Shown: positions 48,236-57,686, numbered from the stretch's first letter. The stretch is DNA of 64,000 nt from Corynebacterium tuberculostearicum SK141 (GCF_000175635.1 NZ_ACVP01000012.1:124001-188000), one strand, 5' to 3'. Notes: generated from the sequence alone by a model not told the origin. Numbers and translations: made by a program.

Positions 48236-49350
48236 TGCCGTACTACTTCGACTATGCCGCTACCCAGCCGATGCGCCAGAGCGCGATTGACGCGTGGGTG
48301 GCGGCGGCCGGCTCCCTCAACTCCGGCGCGCAGTATGGTTCTGGCCGAAAGGCTCGGTCCGTGCTGGATGATGCCCGTGAAAAGGTCGCTTCCCTCCTCG
48401 GTTGCGAGCCCATCGAAGTCATCTTTACTTCTTCTGGCACCGAAGCGGACAATATCGCCATCCAGGGGCTCTACGCGGCTGGGCAAACAAACCGCATTAT
48501 TTCTACCGATATTGAGCACCCGGCCGTGCGCGATACCGTCTCTAAGCTGGAGAAAACCGGAGCGGCCGTCGATATCCTTCCCGTCGACCGTTCTGGGCAC
48601 ATCGCAGATCTGTCTGCCCTAGACACGCTTGCCGACGTCGCTACCTGCATGTGGGCCAACAACGAAACCGGCGCCATTCAGCCCATCGAAGAGCTTGCCA
48701 CACGTGCGAATGCGACAGGCACGCCCGTGCACGTCGACGCGGTCCAGGCCGTTGGCAAGATCCCCATCAACTTTTCCTCGCTAGGGGTCACCAGCCTCGC
48801 CGCCAGCGCCCACAAGTTCGGTGGCCCCCGCGGCATCGGTCTGCTTTTGGCCAAGCGCAGTCCTGCGCCCCAGCCGATCGCCTACGGCGGCGGCCAAGAG
48901 CGAGGTATTCGCCCTGGCACCGTGGACGTCGCGAGCGCTTCTGGTCTAGCTGCGGCGTTGGAGGAATCCGTCTCCGAAATCACCGCCCAGGGTGAGCGAA
49001 TTGCTGCTCTCCGCAATAAGCTGCGTGACGTAATCCTCGACACCATTGATGACGTAGTGGTCAACTCTGCTGAGCCGTGCTTGCCTTCCCACCTGCACGT
49101 CTCTTTCCCCGGCGCTGACGGCGATAGCCTCATCATGCTGCTGGATTCATTGCAGATCGAGGCGTCTACCGGCAGCGCTTGCAGCGCAGGCGTAAACCGC
49201 ATGTCTCATGTCCTCGAGGCAATGGGTGTAAGTGAGGCGGAAGGAATCGGTTCCCTGCGCTTTACTCTCGGCAGGCTTACTTCGGAAGAGGATGTTGACT
49301 ACGTCTTGGCTCATCTTCCGGAGGTCATTTCCCGAGCCCGTTCCGTCTAG
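48235..49350 (+). CDS. cysteine desulfurase (NifS/IscS family)
   Basis: The product is 371 aa, a PLP enzyme that releases sulfur from cysteine. The PLP lysine is in SAHKFGGPRGIG (about residue 197), and the catalytic cysteine loop is STGSACSAGV (about 315). It directly follows etfA and lies upstream of mnmA in the conserved backbone; since MnmA needs sulfur from such an enzyme, thiolation of tRNA is a likely role. Its stop overlaps the convergent HNH gene by 4 bp. Confidence 0.93.
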   Translation: MPYYFDYAATQPMRQSAIDAWVAAAGSLNSGAQYGSGRKARSVLDDAREKVASLLGCEPIEVIFTSSGTEADNIAIQGLYAAGQTNRIISTDIEHPAVRDTVSKLEKTGAAVDILPVDRSGHIADLSALDTLADVATCMWANNETGAIQPIEELATRANATGTPVHVDAVQAVGKIPINFSSLGVTSLAASAHKFGGPRGIGLLLAKRSPAPQPIAYGGGQERGIRPGTVDVASASGLAAALEESVSEITAQGERIAALRNKLRDVILDTIDDVVVNSAEPCLPSHLHVSFPGADGDSLIMLLDSLQIEASTGSACSAGVNRMSHVLEAMGVSEAEGIGSLRFTLGRLTSEEDVDYVLAHLPEVISRARSV

Positions 49351-50543
49351 CTATCATTCCTTTCCTTTGCTGCTGCCCGCCGGGCGGCGATAGCTTGGCC
49401 TACCGTTAGAGCCCAGTTCTTGTTCTTGGGCGCTAGCGGTCCTTGGGGCTCATCGTATTCCCAGCGGCCATCTTCAAAGAGCCACACAATGTCTCCGGTG
49501 TGCGGGTCCATTATGTAGAAGGCACCACCGTCGGTTTTGATGTTGTGGTGATGCTGGCAGAGTGATGCCAAGTTGCTCCCCGCCGTTTTTCCTCCCTGTG
49601 CATGGTCAATCCGGTGGTCCTTTTGGCAGTTCTCTGCGGGGCGATTACAACCTGGCCAGCGGCACACGCCATCGCGGCCTTCTACGTAGGCGCCAATGAG
49701 CGGGGGAGTGACGTAGCTTTCGCTCTCCTTTACTTTGGCACGATCCATGTCTCGCGTCTGGGTGGGGCACAGACTGTCAGCGGTCTCTGGGCTTACCCAC
49801 CCGAATCCCCGGATGAATGCGGGAGCCGCCTCCTGGTCGTGGGCTCGGTACATGTGAAGAACCACTTTCGTCCGCGACTCTATTTCGCCCAGAATCAACT
49901 TGGCTAGGGCTTCAGCTTTCGTGAGGTTATGCTCTTCGGCTGCCTTACTAACGTGTTCATCGATGGCTAGCATGGTAGCTTCATCGAATTCCACAGCTAG
50001 CCCGGCCTTCCCGCCGAAACTGTGGTAGGTGAAATAGGAGTCGTTCCCTGCATTAGGCTCTTTATCTTCATTGGGGTGTGGGTCCTCCACAGCGATGAGG
50101 CCATTTAGTTTTCGCCGCACATTCGTATTCGAAGGCAGTACCTGGCCGGGCTTCGTGGGGGTCAGGTAACGCGCAAGCTCTTGGTCTATCCGCTCGAGAA
50201 TCTCGGTCGGGATGTCGCCCAGCTTGCTAAGCACGGCGTCGATAGTAATAAGACGAGAGAAATCCAGGAAGTAATAGGTTTCCTGGAGCGCCTTTGTGAG
50301 TGGAAGCTCTGCGAGTCGATAAAGGGCCATTGTTATGTCTCGCGTGCGCCGCTCGCTTAAGCCCGTGCGGGTGGAAAGTGTGTGGCAAGATATATCGAAA
50401 TCTTCTTCTAGGTCTGGCTTCACCTCATTCCAGAATAGGTAATCTTGTTTTCTGATTTCTGTGGCTTTAACTGCAAGTGGATCGTTGGGATCATTGACTA
50501 TGTAGTAGGCGTCCAAGATTAAATCCCCCGATGTGTAGAACAT
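49347..50543 (-). CDS. DUF222/HNH endonuclease-domain protein
   Basis: The product is 398 aa. An N-terminal DUF222 helical domain leads to a C-terminal HNH motif: GVCRWPGCNRPAENCQKDHR, then GGKTAGSNLASLCQHHHNIK (residues about 300-345). The two Cys pairs and His residues are intact. Such 13E12-type genes are present in several dispersed copies in actinobacteria and are mobile in behaviour; function is not settled. It interrupts the nifS-mnmA backbone, has lower G+C by eye than its neighbours, and converges on nifS. Confidence 0.85.
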   Translation of the reverse strand: MFYTSGDLILDAYYIVNDPNDPLAVKATEIRKQDYLFWNEVKPDLEEDFDISCHTLSTRTGLSERRTRDITMALYRLAELPLTKALQETYYFLDFSRLITIDAVLSKLGDIPTEILERIDQELARYLTPTKPGQVLPSNTNVRRKLNGLIAVEDPHPNEDKEPNAGNDSYFTYHSFGGKAGLAVEFDEATMLAIDEHVSKAAEEHNLTKAEALAKLILGEIESRTKVVLHMYRAHDQEAAPAFIRGFGWVSPETADSLCPTQTRDMDRAKVKESESYVTPPLIGAYVEGRDGVCRWPGCNRPAENCQKDHRIDHAQGGKTAGSNLASLCQHHHNIKTDGGAFYIMDPHTGDIVWLFEDGRWEYDEPQGPLAPKNKNWALTVGQAIAARRAAAKERNDS

Positions 50544-50711
50544 GTGTGCTTAGCTTCATGGTGAATATTTTAAGGCGTACCCTGCCCCTTTGCAAGGGGT
50601 ATGGACAAAAATGTGTTCTAAAGGGATGCATTCCAAGAGGGGCGAAATGAAAGTAAAGAAAATTATTTCAAGTGGTGCGTGTTAAAGATGTGACAGGAGT
50701 GAAGGCGTTGC

Positions 50712-50717
50712 TAGACT
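50712..50717 (+). promoter_or_regulatory. -10 box of the GH25 gene (leaderless)
   Basis: TAGACT lies 7 nt before the ATG at 50725. A ribosome site is absent. Confidence 0.5.
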
Positions 50718-50724
50718 CACGCGC

Positions 50725-51885
50725 ATGACTTCAAAGAAAGCACTCCGAAAGAGCATCACTGCGGTAGTTACCGTGGCTGCACTAGCTGTAAGTGGTACCG
50801 CCATTGCCCAGGCGGTGAGCTTTGGTGCACCTAAGGGCATTGACGTGGCGGCGCACCAGCATCCGGGCGGTACGCCCATCGATTGGTCTAAAGTGCGTTC
50901 CGACGGACAGTCCTTTGCATTTGTGAAGGCTACCGAAGGCGGGGATTGGGTAAACCCCCACTACGTACAGGATATTCAGGCGGCTAATGCTGCTGGACTC
51001 AAGACCGGTGCATACCACTACGCACGTCCGGCTGGCGACGCCAAGACTCAGGCGGCCAACTTCGCGGCACAGATCGCCCTTGCCCCGAATCAGACATTGC
51101 CTCCTGCACTTGATATCGAGGTGACGGAAGGGAAGTCTGCGGCACAGCTGGAGCAGTGGATTGAAGATTTTACTAGCGAGCTCAAGCGTCTTACCGGTCG
51201 CACGCCCATGATCTACACCTACAAGTACTTCTGGATGGGGCAGATGAATAACTCCCAGAAGTTCTCGGATATGCCACTGTGGCTCGCCGCCTATCAGGAC
51301 CAAGCACCTGAAGCGGTGGGCGGATGGAACGAGCTATCTTTCTGGCAGCGTTCTGGTTCTGGCAAGGTAGCAGGCATTTCTACCGATGTCGACATGAACC
51401 TGTTTAATGGTTCCAAGCAGCAGCTGCAGACTTTCAGCGACGGCAATTACGTTGACGTCGGCGGCGCGCTAGAACAGCTGGTTGTGAGCGATGGGCTTGA
51501 CTTGAGCTCCGATAGTACGCCGCTCATCGGTGCTATTTTGGCCCTGGCGGCGGGGCTGATTGCGATTCCGCAGCTTGCCGACGCCGCCGAAAAGTCCGGC
51601 CTCGATCCCGAAGCAGCGGAGGGCTTGGCTGCCTTCGTAAAGACCCTGCAAGACAAGGATGCCCTTCCAGTGGAGGACCTGGGTGATATGGCCAAGGGCA
51701 ACTTTTCCGTCAGTGACCTAGCTATCCTGCTGGACAATGCCGGTCACGTGAACAATGTTAAGTCAGGCAACGTCTCCGAGTCGGAGGTATCGGAAGCTAA
51801 GAATGCCGCCAAGAACGCCGGCGCCGATGTTCCTGATTTTGATGCGGGTCAGGTGGCTACGCTGCTTAATCGAGTGCTGCAGTAG
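50725..51885 (+). CDS. secreted GH25 lysozyme-like muramidase
   Basis: The product is 386 aa with a Sec signal peptide (about residues 1-30, basic start then AVVTVAALAVSGTAIAQA). Residues about 35-225 are a GH25 catalytic domain: GIDVAAHQHPG with the first acidic residue, FAFVKATEGGDW, and PPALDIEV with the DxE pair (about 129). It should cut peptidoglycan glycan strands. The C-terminal 150 residues are an alanine- and aspartate-rich helical region that I do not recognise. It ends 20 bp inside the convergent gene. Leaderless start is likely. Confidence 0.85.
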   Translation: MTSKKALRKSITAVVTVAALAVSGTAIAQAVSFGAPKGIDVAAHQHPGGTPIDWSKVRSDGQSFAFVKATEGGDWVNPHYVQDIQAANAAGLKTGAYHYARPAGDAKTQAANFAAQIALAPNQTLPPALDIEVTEGKSAAQLEQWIEDFTSELKRLTGRTPMIYTYKYFWMGQMNNSQKFSDMPLWLAAYQDQAPEAVGGWNELSFWQRSGSGKVAGISTDVDMNLFNGSKQQLQTFSDGNYVDVGGALEQLVVSDGLDLSSDSTPLIGAILALAAGLIAIPQLADAAEKSGLDPEAAEGLAAFVKTLQDKDALPVEDLGDMAKGNFSVSDLAILLDNAGHVNNVKSGNVSESEVSEAKNAAKNAGADVPDFDAGQVATLLNRVLQ

Positions 51886-52702
51886 CACCGGTGAAAAACG
51901 CGCGGGTCCAGGCCTCGTCTTTGTAATGGGCGGGCACGGCCCCGCCAAGGAGTGCCTTTGCCAGCTGAGCGGCTTCGACGGAGCCCTCGGCTGGCATTTC
52001 TGTATCTGAGGCTACCAGGATGATGTTCCCGTAGCGCCGGCCCTTGAGCATCGGTGGGTCCGCGATGACGGCGAGGTGGTCAAATACTCGATCGAGGCCC
52101 GCCAGCTCGCTCTTTGCCAGCTGTAGATCGGAATGGTCTCCGCAGTTGGCTACGTAGAGGCCACCCGGCGCCAGCGACTGCTTTGCAGCCTGAAAGAATT
52201 CCACGGTGGTGAGGTTGGCTGGTGTCTTGTCGCCGGCAAAGACATCTCGGATGATGATGTCGCGGCTGGACGGAAGGAACCCCTCGGTTTCTGTGCGTGC
52301 TTCGCCGGCGCGGATTTTGACGGTGGGGGATCGGGGGACGTCGAAAAGCGTACGCACCAACTCGCCCAACTTGGTGTCGAGTTCGACCACCGTGTGGCGG
52401 CTGCCTGGAAGCTTGCTGGCGAAGTAGCGCGGAAGGGAGCATCCCGCGCCGCCCAAGTGGGTGACGCGAAGCTTATTCGCGGGCTGAGTATTGAGGCGCT
52501 CAACCGCCGCCGCAATCCAGCGCATGTACTCGAACTCCAGCTCTTCTGGCTCGCCGAGCACAATGTGGCTGCTCGGCACGCCATTAACGTTGAGAATATA
52601 GGCACCGTCGCGAAACTCATCCTGCACCACCTCGGCCGTGCCGGTAGAAATCTCGTAGGTGCCGGTGATTCCCGGATCGGTGGAAGCTCGCTTTCTGCCC
52701 AT
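51866..52702 (-). CDS. spermidine synthase-like methyltransferase-fold protein
   Basis: The product is 278 aa from the ATG at 52700-52702; TAAGCT lies 8 nt upstream and there is no ribosome site. The Rossmann fold of the SpeE group is visible: VTHLGGAGCSLPRYFASKLP (about residue 85), TVVELDTKLGELVRTLFD, and RDVFAGDKTPANLTTVEF. The usual polyamine-site GGGDG motif is replaced by GGAGC, so it may not be a true spermidine synthase; such proteins are common in actinobacteria with unknown substrate. It overlaps the GH25 gene tail to tail. Confidence 0.75.
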   Translation of the reverse strand: MGRKRASTDPGITGTYEISTGTAEVVQDEFRDGAYILNVNGVPSSHIVLGEPEELEFEYMRWIAAAVERLNTQPANKLRVTHLGGAGCSLPRYFASKLPGSRHTVVELDTKLGELVRTLFDVPRSPTVKIRAGEARTETEGFLPSSRDIIIRDVFAGDKTPANLTTVEFFQAAKQSLAPGGLYVANCGDHSDLQLAKSELAGLDRVFDHLAVIADPPMLKGRRYGNIILVASDTEMPAEGSVEAAQLAKALLGGAVPAHYKDEAWTRAFFTGATAALD

Positions 52703-52710
52703 GTCACACA

Positions 52711-52716
52711 AGCTTA
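52711..52716 (-). promoter_or_regulatory. -10 box of the SpeE-like gene (leaderless)
   Basis: TAAGCT on the minus strand lies 8 nt before the ATG at 52702. Confidence 0.35.
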
Positions 52717-52755
52717 GGGAATGGATTCGATTTAAACCGCGTTGGGGCTAGGGAG

Positions 52756-52761
52756 TAGACT
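52756..52761 (+). promoter_or_regulatory. -10 box of mnmA
   Basis: TAGACT lies 35 nt before the mnmA ATG. Unlike its neighbours, mnmA keeps a GGGGAG ribosome site, so the message has a short leader. Confidence 0.5.
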
Positions 52762-52796
52762 TTCGGGCCTGTAGTCAAGGTGAAATGGGGAGCACA

Positions 52797-53882
52797 ATGC
52801 GAGTATTGGTTGCCATGTCCGGCGGCGTGGACTCATCGGTTGCCGCCGCGCGTGCAGTAGAAGCCGGCCACGAGGTGATTGGCGTTCACCTCGCGCTGCA
52901 CAAAGACGCACAGCAGACCAGGGAAAAGGCCCGCGGATGCTGCTCATTGGAGGATTCGGCCGATGCCCGCCGCATCTGCGATAAGCTGGGCATTCCCTTT
53001 TATGTCTGGGACTTTTCGGAAGAATTCAAAGAAGAGGTCATCACGGACTTCGTGGATTCCTACGCCCGCGGCGAGACGCCCAATCCCTGCCTGCGCTGCA
53101 ACGAGAAGATAAAGTTCCGGGCGCTGCTGCAAAAGGGCATGGCGCTTGGCTTCGATGCGGTTGCGACGGGCCACTACGCCACTATCGACGAGGACGGCTA
53201 TATGCGCCGCTCCTTGGATGAGAATAAGGATCAGTCTTATGTGCTCGGCGTGATTTCGGCCGAGGAGTTGGAGCATTGCTTTTTCCCCATCGGCGATACC
53301 CCCAAGCCGCAGATCCGTGAAGAGGCTGCGGCCCATGGCTTTTCCACCGCGAAGAAGCCAGATTCCTATGACATCTGTTTTATTCCAGACGGAAATACGC
53401 AGGCGTTTTTGGGTGCCCGCATTGGGCTGCGCCCCGGCATGATCGTGGACCAAGAAGGCACGGAGCTCAAAGAGCACGATGGCGCATGGAACTACACCAT
53501 CGGCCAGCGCAAGGGCCTAGACATCAAGGCGCCGGCTGCCGACGGCCGCCCCCGCTACGTCACCGATATTGATGCTGCTACCGGAACGGTTACCGTCGGT
53601 GCCCGCGAGGACTTGGCCGTCACCTCTATCCAGGCCGATCTCCTGAAGTACCTCCACCCAGGCATGGATGGGGACTTTGAGTGCGAGGTTCAGGTGCGCG
53701 CACACGGCTCCGTAGTGCCCTGTATCGCCCACGTTGACCGCGAGGCGGACGAGATGCGCCTCGAACTCAAGGAGCCGCTATCTGGTGTCGCCCGCGGCCA
53801 AGCAGCGGTGCTGTACTTGCCTTCGCCGGACGAGCTGGGAGACATCGTCATCGGCTCCGGCACCATCTGCGGAACTAATTAA
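52797..53882 (+). CDS. mnmA: tRNA 2-thiouridylase
   Basis: The product is 361 aa from ATG 52797 behind GGGGAG; an ATG four codons upstream is part of the ribosome site region. The PP-loop is [11 protein letters not shown] (about residue 8). The two catalytic cysteines are in [10 protein letters not shown] (about 99-102) and DICFIPDGN (about 194). It makes 2-thiouridine at position 34 of tRNAs for Lys, Glu and Gln, with sulfur from a cysteine desulfurase. Its stop overlaps the convergent small gene by 8 bp. Confidence 0.96.
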   Translation: MRVLVAMSGGVDSSVAAARAVEAGHEVIGVHLALHKDAQQTREKARGCCSLEDSADARRICDKLGIPFYVWDFSEEFKEEVITDFVDSYARGETPNPCLRCNEKIKFRALLQKGMALGFDAVATGHYATIDEDGYMRRSLDENKDQSYVLGVISAEELEHCFFPIGDTPKPQIREEAAAHGFSTAKKPDSYDICFIPDGNTQAFLGARIGLRPGMIVDQEGTELKEHDGAWNYTIGQRKGLDIKAPAADGRPRYVTDIDAATGTVTVGAREDLAVTSIQADLLKYLHPGMDGDFECEVQVRAHGSVVPCIAHVDREADEMRLELKEPLSGVARGQAAVLYLPSPDELGDIVIGSGTICGTN

Positions 53883-54243
53883 GCACGCAGTTGGCGATGA
53901 GCCGATCTAGGGCGCGCACATCGATATTGGGGCCAATGTTGATTTTGAACTCGCCGGCCCTAGTCCACAGCTGTAGCTCCGCATTGAAGTCAAGGAGCTT
54001 TCCGGCGTTTTCCGTGGACCACATGGTGATGGAGGAATAGGGCAGGGAGTACATCTCTACCTTTTTGCCTGTAAGGCCTTGGGCATCGCGGATGATGAGG
54101 CGCCTATTGGTAAATACGGCGGCATCACGGACGGTCTTGAAAGCGCAGACAGGATATTCCTGGTCAGCCAAGACGGTGGAAATGTCCTGAGGGATTTCGC
54201 ACTCGTTGTAGAAGGTCCAGCCGGAGTATTTTTCCACGCCCAT
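53875..54243 (-). CDS. small PH-fold protein of unknown function
   Basis: The product is 122 aa from ATG 54241-54243, with a GGAAAGGA site; the frame extends six codons further. It is soluble, with no signal or membrane segment. The alternating pattern ([40 protein letters not shown] and a long final strand-helix) fits a bacterial PH (YokE/DUF-type) domain. No function can be assigned. It diverges from the MetE-like gene and converges on mnmA. Confidence 0.7.
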   Translation of the reverse strand: MGVEKYSGWTFYNECEIPQDISTVLADQEYPVCAFKTVRDAAVFTNRRLIIRDAQGLTGKKVEMYSLPYSSITMWSTENAGKLLDFNAELQLWTRAGEFKINIGPNIDVRALDRLIANCVLN

Positions 54244-54320
54244 AGTAAGGTTCCTTTCCAAGTGATACGTCGCGTATCGAATAGATAATTCTGAGAAATA
54301 ATACTAGCGCCGAGGTGAAT

Positions 54321-55235
54321 ATGGACGCTTTTGGCTTAGGCCCCATGCCGGGATACTCCATGAGTGAGGCGGCAGACATCGTGATGGGGGAGACGGGTGG
54401 TCTTCCGCACCTTCCGCAGTTGCCGGACCGCGGGATTCACGCTGGGGCCATTGGGCGAACAGCGGGCTTGTTGGAAGCAGTCTCCATTGACCGCGGACCA
54501 CGATCGTGGGTACTCAGTGATCGGCCGCAGCTCATCTCGCATCGGATTGGCGACCAGTTGAGCCGGGACCTGGACGAGATTCAGGAGGTGTGGGGCGAGT
54601 CAGTTCCGCGCATCAAGGTCCAAGCGGTAGGCCCGTGGAGTTTGGCGGCCGCTGTGGAGCTAGGAAACGGGCACCGCGCGATTACTGATTCGGGTGCGTT
54701 CCGGGACCTGTGTGGTGCTCTATTGGCCGGGATTCAGGAACACACGGCGCAGGTGGCACAGCGCTTTGGGGCAGAAGTGCGTGTCCAGCTGGACGAGCCC
54801 CTGCTTGCCGACGTCCTTTCAGGCACCCTTCCAGGCACCACCGACTTCGATACGATTAGGGCTGTTCCCGCGGACCAGGTCAATGCGACACTTGCGGAGT
54901 TTGGCGCGGATTACTTAAGGCTTCGCGAGCCACTATGGGAAGTAGCAGCGAAAACGGTGCTGCTCGATTTCGCTGGTCTAGCCTCGCCAGAGCATCTCGA
55001 TGGCTTGGGGCAGTGGATTGATGGTGGCGCTCGCGTCGGATTGGGTGTGGCAGGGCACGATGCTCGCACGGAAGCTATTGCTATTGCACAGCACTTTGAC
55101 CGCATGGGTTTGTCGCGGGAGCTAATTCCAGGACAGGTTGATATCTTTCCGTGGCCGGTGGAAAAGTCCGCGCACAGCTATTCTTTTGCCGCTGAGGTGG
55201 CGGGCATCCTCATCCGCGACGCCGGCGATCTTTAA
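54321..55235 (+). CDS. MetE-like methionine synthase family protein (short form)
   Basis: The product is 304 aa from ATG 54321, preceded by GAGGTG; GTG 54315 would lie inside that site. Visible family features are the N-terminal GLGPMPGYSMSEAADIVMGE, the metal-region-like QLDEPLLADVL (about residue 155) and a C-terminal barrel segment. It is about 60 residues shorter than the MetE catalytic half and lacks an evident zinc Cys. Homologues sit between mnmA and ligA in many actinobacteria. Methyl transfer to homocysteine is possible but unproven. Confidence 0.72.
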   Translation: MDAFGLGPMPGYSMSEAADIVMGETGGLPHLPQLPDRGIHAGAIGRTAGLLEAVSIDRGPRSWVLSDRPQLISHRIGDQLSRDLDEIQEVWGESVPRIKVQAVGPWSLAAAVELGNGHRAITDSGAFRDLCGALLAGIQEHTAQVAQRFGAEVRVQLDEPLLADVLSGTLPGTTDFDTIRAVPADQVNATLAEFGADYLRLREPLWEVAAKTVLLDFAGLASPEHLDGLGQWIDGGARVGLGVAGHDARTEAIAIAQHFDRMGLSRELIPGQVDIFPWPVEKSAHSYSFAAEVAGILIRDAGDL

Positions 55236-56353
55236 TCGACGCGCCCGCGGCTATCCGTGGTGGTGAAGTATTCGCCCATATAGGGAATGACATAGCGCAG
55301 CTTGCCATGTGCGGTGGGTTCGATGAGGTCGGCGTCGATAAGCCGCTGGCGGGTGGCCGACAAGGAACGCACCGTGCGGTCCATGTGGCCCGCGATGTCT
55401 GCGATAGTAGCGATGCCATCGACTTCGACTGCGGCCATCGCTTCCAGGAACTCCCGCTGCGCCGGCGGCAGGGCTAGCGTCGCAGGCTGGTGCACCTGCG
55501 CGCCCATGATCGATATTGCATCTGGGGCGATAGAGGTGATTGTCTGCTGGGAAATGCCGCCTTCTTGGTTGCGGCGACTGCGCTCCCACGCCAGTGAGCC
55601 GACCAATTGCACGAGGTAGGGGTAGCCGCGGGTGAGCGCGGCGGCGTCGGTAATCGCTTCGTGGCTAAACTCCAGCCCCGACCCCGAAGCCGTATGCTCT
55701 AGGGCCTGCTTCGCATTGGCCGGCGACAAGGGGCCGAGCACGTATTTCTGGGCCCGGCGCAGGAAGGTTACCCCGGGCAGGTCCAGCAAGTGGTTGACCC
55801 CCTGCGGCAGACCAGCGGCCACCAATGCGATATCGATTTCATCGCGCACCAAGTCTTGGTAGGCCACGGCGATGGTAGTGAGCTCTTCGACGTCGGCGTC
55901 TTGAACCTCGTCGATGGTGAGGAGGATGCCGGTGCCTTTCAGCTCGGAGGAAAGCTCGCGTAGGCGAGTATTCAACGTGGGGGTGAAGCGGTCTTCCTTC
56001 TGGTGGTCGAAGCCAATCGATCCTACGCCGCCGATGCCGATGCGGCTGATCTTCTTCTTATCGCTGGGCGAAAGCCGCTCGAGAAGCCTCGGAATCGTGG
56101 TGTTGACCAGTTCCTCCACCATGGTGGAGCGCCCAGAGGCGCGTAGCGTTACCCAACCGTGCGCTTCAGCTATATCTTCCAACTCGTTGATAAGGACCGT
56201 TTTGCCGATGCCCCTAGCTCCGCTTAGCACCATGGAACGGGAGGCATTGCCTGCCGAGCCATCGAGGGCAGTGCGGAAACTATCGAGCACGATGCCGCGT
56301 CCGACCCAGAACAGGGGAGGGGCGCCGAATGTCGGGCGGAATGGGTTGTCCAT
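55232..56353 (-). CDS. AAA/STAND-type ATPase with C-terminal winged helix
   Basis: The product is 373 aa. Walker A is SGARGIGKTVL (about residue 44), Walker B ILLTIDEVQDAD (about 143) and a sensor region LVAAGLPQGVN. The C-terminal 80 residues (LPPAQREFLEAMAAVEVDGIATIADIAGHMDR) form a winged helix with SATRQRLIDADLI as recognition region. This is the layout of Orc/Cdc6-like or archaeal-type ATPase_2 proteins with a DNA-binding tail. There is no partner gene. TACACT lies 6 nt before the ATG, and two 18-bp direct repeats follow upstream. Its stop overlaps the MetE-like gene by 4 bp. Confidence 0.75.
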   Translation of the reverse strand: MDNPFRPTFGAPPLFWVGRGIVLDSFRTALDGSAGNASRSMVLSGARGIGKTVLINELEDIAEAHGWVTLRASGRSTMVEELVNTTIPRLLERLSPSDKKKISRIGIGGVGSIGFDHQKEDRFTPTLNTRLRELSSELKGTGILLTIDEVQDADVEELTTIAVAYQDLVRDEIDIALVAAGLPQGVNHLLDLPGVTFLRRAQKYVLGPLSPANAKQALEHTASGSGLEFSHEAITDAAALTRGYPYLVQLVGSLAWERSRRNQEGGISQQTITSIAPDAISIMGAQVHQPATLALPPAQREFLEAMAAVEVDGIATIADIAGHMDRTVRSLSATRQRLIDADLIEPTAHGKLRYVIPYMGEYFTTTDSRGRVD

Positions 56354-56357
56354 GCGG

Positions 56358-56684
56358 CTAGTGTAACCCGTTTTGCCGGAGATTTGGGAGACTTTCGGCT
56401 CGAAGTGGAGATTTGGGAGACTTTGTAGGTTTCTTACTGTGGAGAGAGCCTAGGCGCCAAGCGATGGCACCGATATGAAGAGAGCCAGTGACTACAATCG
56501 CGTACCACCATCCAAAATCTACTGCTCTGTACCACGGCATTGCAATGCCGACAAGAGTAATGATGGCGATCGTGAATATTGCGTCTATAACCAGCAAAGG
56601 GGAGGAAACTGGCTTCTTTAGGGTCTTCCATGCAGACCAGAGCTCGGATGCGGTAATAGCGGCGGGGATTAATGTGAGGAGCAT
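56358..56684 (-). CDS. small membrane protein, last gene of the ArsR operon
   Basis: The product is 108 aa with three predicted membrane segments (about residues 1-18, 32-52 and 58-80). The tail (KKPTKSPKSPLRAESLPNLR) is basic and is encoded inside the two direct repeats at 56378 and 56407, so its C-terminus may be non-conserved or the stop may have shifted. It lies 9 bp after the serine hydrolase gene. I do not recognise a family. Confidence 0.6.
   Translation of the reverse strand: MLLTLIPAAITASELWSAWKTLKKPVSSPLLVIDAIFTIAIITLVGIAMPWYRAVDFGWWYAIVVTGSLHIGAIAWRLGSLHSKKPTKSPKSPLRAESLPNLRQNGLH
56360..56365 (-). promoter_or_regulatory. -10 box of the AAA ATPase gene (leaderless)
   Basis: TACACT on the minus strand lies 6 nt before the ATG at 56353. 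Confidence 0.5.
56378..56424. repeat. two 18-bp direct repeats upstream of the AAA ATPase
   Basis: The identical sequence GGAGATTTGGGAGACTTT occurs at 56378-56395 and 56407-56424, start to start 29 bp. The first copy covers the expected -35 region of the ATPase promoter. Likely regulator-binding sites, or part of a dispersed repeat. Confidence 0.65.
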
Positions 56685-56693
56685 TGTGGTTTC

Positions 56694-57686
56694 CTAAATC
56701 CTCTCGAAAAGCGCTTCTGCGAGGTCTTCAGTTCCTGCTGGTGAGTCATTATTTGCGAAGGCAGCGCGATTTTCCTTCGGGTCAATGATGAGCATTGTGG
56801 AGTAACCGTAGGTGCCGCCGTTGTGCCAAAAGCTCTTGCCGTCATCATTCTCTTGCCATCCATAGCTAGTGTCGCCATTTTCCATAAACCATGTAGCGAA
56901 AGCTGCCATGTCATGAGCGGTGGACCGAAGAGCTCCCGCTGCGGCGGAGCAACCTTCCATTTCCCAAGGTTCAGCTTCTCGGCCTGCGGCTGTGAGTCCG
57001 CGAGGGGCTTCGTCGGGGACGGAACCTGGTGTCATGAGGTAGGTTTCCTTCATTCCGGCGGGCTTTAGGATTCTCTCGTGGAGTAATTGTTCGTATGGCG
57101 TATCGGCAGCCGTTTCTAAGGCGTGGCCGAGCAGTGCGTATCCCAAATTGGAATAGGATTCTGTGCCACGATCTGCAAGATCCGATTCGGTTGCTGAATC
57201 TACGATGTCTTGTGTGGATACACCTGCGTACGGGTTTGAACCGGTGATGCTAGAGACAGCAGATGAGAAAGTCATGGCTTTTGCCTGTCTGGGTAAACCC
57301 GAGGTGTGATCGAGTAGCTCCCGAACTGTTACGTCGGAGACTGGTGAGTCACCGACCTCGAGGACTTCACCCATCGTGGTGTCGAGGTGTATCTTTCTCT
57401 CTTCTGCCAGTTGGTGGGCAATTTCTCCGGTGAACATCTTAGTGACAGAACCGATTTCTACCTCGGTGTGTTCATTGGCGCCGAGTCCGGCGAAGGTGGC
57501 TTTTCCCTGATCAAGGGTAAAGGCAGTGAGGTTGTTGAAACCAGCTTCCGAGTGTTCCCGTAGGTGTGTGGAGAGTTCTGGATCTCCGGTTGCGGTATCG
57601 GCTATCGAGATTCGCTGGGGCCCAACAATGAGTAAGAAGGCGGCCGATACCACGGCTACGACGGCGGCGAGGGCTATTCTGCGCAT
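56694..57686 (-). CDS. class C beta-lactamase-like serine hydrolase
   Basis: The product is 330 aa with an N-terminal signal or anchor (about residues 4-22). The three active-site elements are intact: SxxK as SVTK (about residue 78), YxN as YSN (about 175) and HxG as HNG (about 300). The fold is that of penicillin-binding/beta-lactamase class C and D-esterase proteins. It may be a peptidase, esterase or drug-modifying enzyme. The start overlaps the arsR-type gene as TAATG, so both are controlled together. Base composition is visibly lower in G+C than in core genes nearby. Confidence 0.82.
   Translation of the reverse strand: MRRIALAAVVAVVSAAFLLIVGPQRISIADTATGDPELSTHLREHSEAGFNNLTAFTLDQGKATFAGLGANEHTEVEIGSVTKMFTGEIAHQLAEERKIHLDTTMGEVLEVGDSPVSDVTVRELLDHTSGLPRQAKAMTFSSAVSSITGSNPYAGVSTQDIVDSATESDLADRGTESYSNLGYALLGHALETAADTPYEQLLHERILKPAGMKETYLMTPGSVPDEAPRGLTAAGREAEPWEMEGCSAAAGALRSTAHDMAAFATWFMENGDTSYGWQENDDGKSFWHNGGTYGYSTMLIIDPKENRAAFANNDSPAGTEDLAEALFERI

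Noticed and set aside
49347-50543. DUF222/HNH gene as part of an active restriction or intein system
   Set aside because: No methyltransferase, host protein split or flanking repeats are visible; it is a stand-alone 13E12-type gene.
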